Assembly: GCA_026994095.1 (NCBI GenBank)
Contig: JALWRU010000163.1
Coordinates: forward strand, 1-6,996
DNA length: 6,996 nucleotides
Source of the DNA: Nitrospira sp.
Lineage (GTDB): Bacteria; Nitrospirota; JACRHL01
Reading direction: 5' to 3'
Numbering within the stretch: the stretch's first letter is position 1; every line of letters begins with the position of its first letter. Both the position numbers and the translations under genes were made by a program. This document shows positions 5,134 through 6,996 of the stretch, piece after piece. The notes under the pieces are model-generated. The model had not been told where the DNA came from. It saw only the letters and a list, made by a program, of their open reading frames with translations, and did no database searches.

Positions 5134-6611
5134 CGGGTGGTGTCGGCAGATGGTTGCAGGCCCAATATCTGCTGTAAAAACGAGGTGTCCAGATGCTGCT
5201 CCACACTGTCTGCAAGACGTTCCATAGCCGATTCCCGCACGGCATGGTAGTCGTGGGCCTCGGCCCTGTCCAGCCCGGCCCACTGAAGCAGGGCAGTGCA
5301 GGCGGCAGGCTGGACAAACAGGCCGTGCAGATAGGTGCCCAGCAGTTGATCATCAGCACTGATGGCCCCTTCCGGGCGACCTTCCAGCATCAGGGCGGGC
5401 CGCTCCAGCGCTGGCCCTTTGCTCACCCCCTGGTGAATCTCATAACCGCTGACCGGCTGGCCACCCGGTCGCAGGGTTCCAGCGACATTTTGCAGGGTCT
5501 TTTCGGAACCGATGGTGGTCGTCAATTCCAGTAACCCCAGCCCCTGAACACGACCGGCTGGCCCCTCGATCCCCTGCGGGTCATCCAGCCACTGTCCCAG
5601 CATTTGAAACCCGCCACACAGACCGATCAATTTGCCGCCGTATCGAAGGTGTCTTTGAATTGCGGTCTCCCAGCCGTTGGCCCGCAACCAGGCCATATCC
5701 GCCTGCACACTCTTGGAGCCGGGCAGCAGGATCAGGTCGGCCGCAGGCGGGGCTTCTCCCGGTCCGATGAAACGCAGGGATACCTGCGGGTGCAACCGTA
5801 AGGGGTCCAGATCGGTATGGTTGCTGATACGCGGCAGGGCCGGGGCGATGACCCGCAGATGCTCGACCGTGGTCGCGGCAGCCTGCTCCCGTGGCAGGGC
5901 GTCTTCCGCCTCCAGATGCAGGCCGTGCAGGTAGGGCAGGGTGCCGATCACCGGTTTGCCGGTCTGTTCGGTCAGCCAGTCCAGCCCCGGTTGCAGCAGC
6001 GCCATGTCACCGCGAAAGCGGTTGATGACAAATCCCACCACACGCGCCCGCTCTGACTCGCTGAGCAGCGCCAGCGTGCCGACGATGTGGGCAAATACCC
6101 CGCCCCGGTCGATGTCGGCAATCAGCACCACCGGGCAGTCCACCGCCTCGGCAAACCCCATGTTGGCAATGTCCCCCGCCCGCAGATTGATCTCCGCAGG
6201 GGAGCCTGCCCCTTCGACAATGATGGCGGTATAGGCTGCCCGCAGCCGTTGATAGGAAGCCAGCACAGCCTCCATGGCCACCTGTTTGTAGTCGTGAAAG
6301 CCGACCGCATCCATCGCGGTGACCACCTGCCCATGCACGATCACCTGCGCGCCCTGATCGGTGGTGGGCTTGAGCAATACCGGGTTCATATCGGTGTGCG
6401 GGGCCAGCCCGCAGGCCGCCGCCTGCACCACCTGGGCGCGGCCAATCTCGCCACCGTCTTCGGTGACTGCGCTGTTCAAGGCCATATTTTGCGGTTTGAA
6501 CGGCACTACCGATACCTGCTGGCGGACCAGCCAGCGGCACAGGGCGGTCACCAGCAAGCTCTTGCCCGCGTCTGAAGTGGTGCCCTGCACCATGAGAGTG
6601 GCGGCGCTCAT
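5130..6611 (-). CDS. cobQ: Cobyric acid synthase (glutamine-hydrolysing)
   Basis: Uses ATP and glutamine to amidate carboxylates b, d, e and g of adenosylcobyrinic acid a,c-diamide, giving adenosylcobyric acid. The 493-residue length is normal. The N-terminal half is a dethiobiotin-synthetase-like ATPase: P-loop GTTSDAGKS (10-18), FKPQNMALNSAV, GGEIGRAQVVQA, NPVLLKPTTDQGAQVIVHG, VEGAGSPAEINLR and LIADIDRGGVFA. The C-terminal half is a class I-like glutamine amidotransferase: GLCGGFQMLG with nucleophile Cys332, GYEIHQG, and TYLHGLF with His429. ATG at 6611 overlaps the cobD stop as ATGA and has AAGGG (6618-6622) 6 nt upstream. The start codon lies in the 5' arm of a 7-bp hairpin, and an A6G slippery-type heptamer in the cobD frame lies just before it. 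It supplies one of the two substrates of CbiB. Confidence 0.97.
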   Translation of the reverse strand: MSAATLMVQGTTSDAGKSLLVTALCRWLVRQQVSVVPFKPQNMALNSAVTEDGGEIGRAQVVQAAACGLAPHTDMNPVLLKPTTDQGAQVIVHGQVVTAMDAVGFHDYKQVAMEAVLASYQRLRAAYTAIIVEGAGSPAEINLRAGDIANMGFAEAVDCPVVLIADIDRGGVFAHIVGTLALLSESERARVVGFVINRFRGDMALLQPGLDWLTEQTGKPVIGTLPYLHGLHLEAEDALPREQAAATTVEHLRVIAPALPRISNHTDLDPLRLHPQVSLRFIGPGEAPPAADLILLPGSKSVQADMAWLRANGWETAIQRHLRYGGKLIGLCGGFQMLGQWLDDPQGIEGPAGRVQGLGLLELTTTIGSEKTLQNVAGTLRPGGQPVSGYEIHQGVSKGPALERPALMLEGRPEGAISADDQLLGTYLHGLFVQPAACTALLQWAGLDRAEAHDYHAVRESAMERLADSVEQHLDTSFLQQILGLQPSADTTR

Positions 6612-6626
6612 GGGTTGCCCTTTTTT
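6590..6626 (-). other. Candidate -1 frameshift signal: A AAA AAG heptamer, 6-nt spacer and 7-bp stem at the cobD/cobQ junction
   Basis: On the minus strand the heptamer AAAAAAG (6626-6620) is split by the cobD frame as A AAA AAG, the arrangement used in dnaX. After GGCAAC (6619-6614) comes a perfect 7-bp stem, CCATGAG (6613-6607) with CTCATGG (6596-6590), around a 10-nt loop. A -1 slip would be followed by GGG CAA CCC and then the cobQ ATG in frame, bypassing the cobD TGA (6610-6608). All of this is visible in the bases; frameshifting itself is inferred. The competing reading is that AAGGG is the cobQ ribosome binding site and the hairpin controls its start codon. Confidence 0.4.
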
Positions 6627-6996
6627 AGCGTAGCAAGTGACCGTTCAAGTCGTTGCCAATCACATTCCTGACCGGGCAAGCCAAACCGCACACTGTGCGG
6701 GTCGTCAAAACGGCGTAGCCATACCCCCTTGGCTGCCAACTCCCGTTGAATCGCCTCGGCCCGCGCAGTTTGTACCCACTGAAACAGCCCGCAACCGCCG
6801 TCAGGAGACAAACCAGCCTGTGTTAGCAGATGCGCCATCCGCTGACCTGCTGCGATCAATGAGGCTCGGGTATCGGCCTGCCACTGGCGGTCTTGCAAGG
6901 CTTTTAGCGCCACCCAGCGCGCCGGTGCAGGGACCGTCCACGGACCAAGCAACGCTTTTAGCTGTGCCAGCAACGCCTCGTGGGCGGCCACAAACC
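6608..6996 (-). CDS. cobD: Threonine-phosphate decarboxylase, C-terminal part (gene runs off the window)
   Basis: PLP-dependent enzyme of the aminotransferase fold that decarboxylates L-threonine O-3-phosphate to (R)-1-amino-2-propanol O-2-phosphate, the linker attached to cobyric acid by CbiB. Only the last 129 or so codons are present: the frame is open to the right edge, so the 5' end, including the PLP-binding lysine, is not seen, and the GTG at 6991 should not be taken as the real start. Visible family features are LLGPWTVPAPARWVALKAL, the segment GGCGLFQWV, and the closing ELAAKGVWLRRFDDP and SVRFGLPG, where the arginine of RFGLP is the usual carboxylate-binding residue of this fold. 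The stop overlaps the cobQ start as ATGA. The homologue is called cobC in the Pseudomonas denitrificans scheme. The last codons (LKKGNP) contain the A6G heptamer. Confidence 0.9.
   Translation of the reverse strand, partial: FVAAHEALLAQLKALLGPWTVPAPARWVALKALQDRQWQADTRASLIAAGQRMAHLLTQAGLSPDGGCGLFQWVQTARAEAIQRELAAKGVWLRRFDDPHSVRFGLPGQECDWQRLERSLATLKKGNP

Overview
The window is GC-rich bacterial chromosome (about 60% by eye). The gene set (a proteobacterial HIT subfamily, a single-domain globin, DUF4126, DUF3224 and an aerobic-nomenclature cobalamin operon) best fits a gammaproteobacterium. That assignment is an inference from protein family flavour, not from a marker gene. Coding density is very high and no stretch longer than about 135 bases lacks a gene. 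I see no rRNA, tRNA, mobile element or CRISPR array.

Left part (about 1-2224, plus strand): four small genes. They are a HIT-family protein at the left edge, a single-domain haem globin with a clear ribosome binding site, a DUF4126 membrane protein and a DUF3224 protein. The last two are 18 nt apart and look co-transcribed. A perfect 6+6 inverted repeat with CRP/FNR-type geometry lies between the HIT gene and the globin.

Right part (2221-6996, minus strand): a compact run of late cobalamin (vitamin B12) genes, read right to left: cobD (5' end outside the window), cobQ, cobU, cobT, a cobC-type phosphatase and cobS. CobQ finishes side-chain amidation to cobyric acid. CobD makes aminopropanol phosphate. 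CobU activates cobinamide to its GDP form. CobT activates the lower ligand, CobS joins the two halves, and the CobC-type phosphatase removes the remaining phosphate. All five junctions are 4-nt overlaps of the NTGA type (ATGA, ATGA, GTGA, ATGA, TTGA), so the run is almost certainly one translationally coupled transcript. Its promoter, any cobalamin riboswitch, and cbiB lie outside the window. The two gene blocks converge so tightly that their stop codons share one CTAG.

The most striking observation is at the cobD/cobQ junction. The last codons of cobD contain an in-frame A AAA AAG heptamer, the dnaX-type -1 slippery sequence. It is followed after 6 nt by a 7-bp stem. A -1 slip would skip the cobD stop and run straight into the cobQ frame, giving a CobD-CobQ fusion. 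CobD and CobQ make the two substrates of the next enzyme, CbiB. The same bases can also be explained as a ribosome binding site plus a start-codon hairpin for cobQ, so this is a candidate and not a demonstration.
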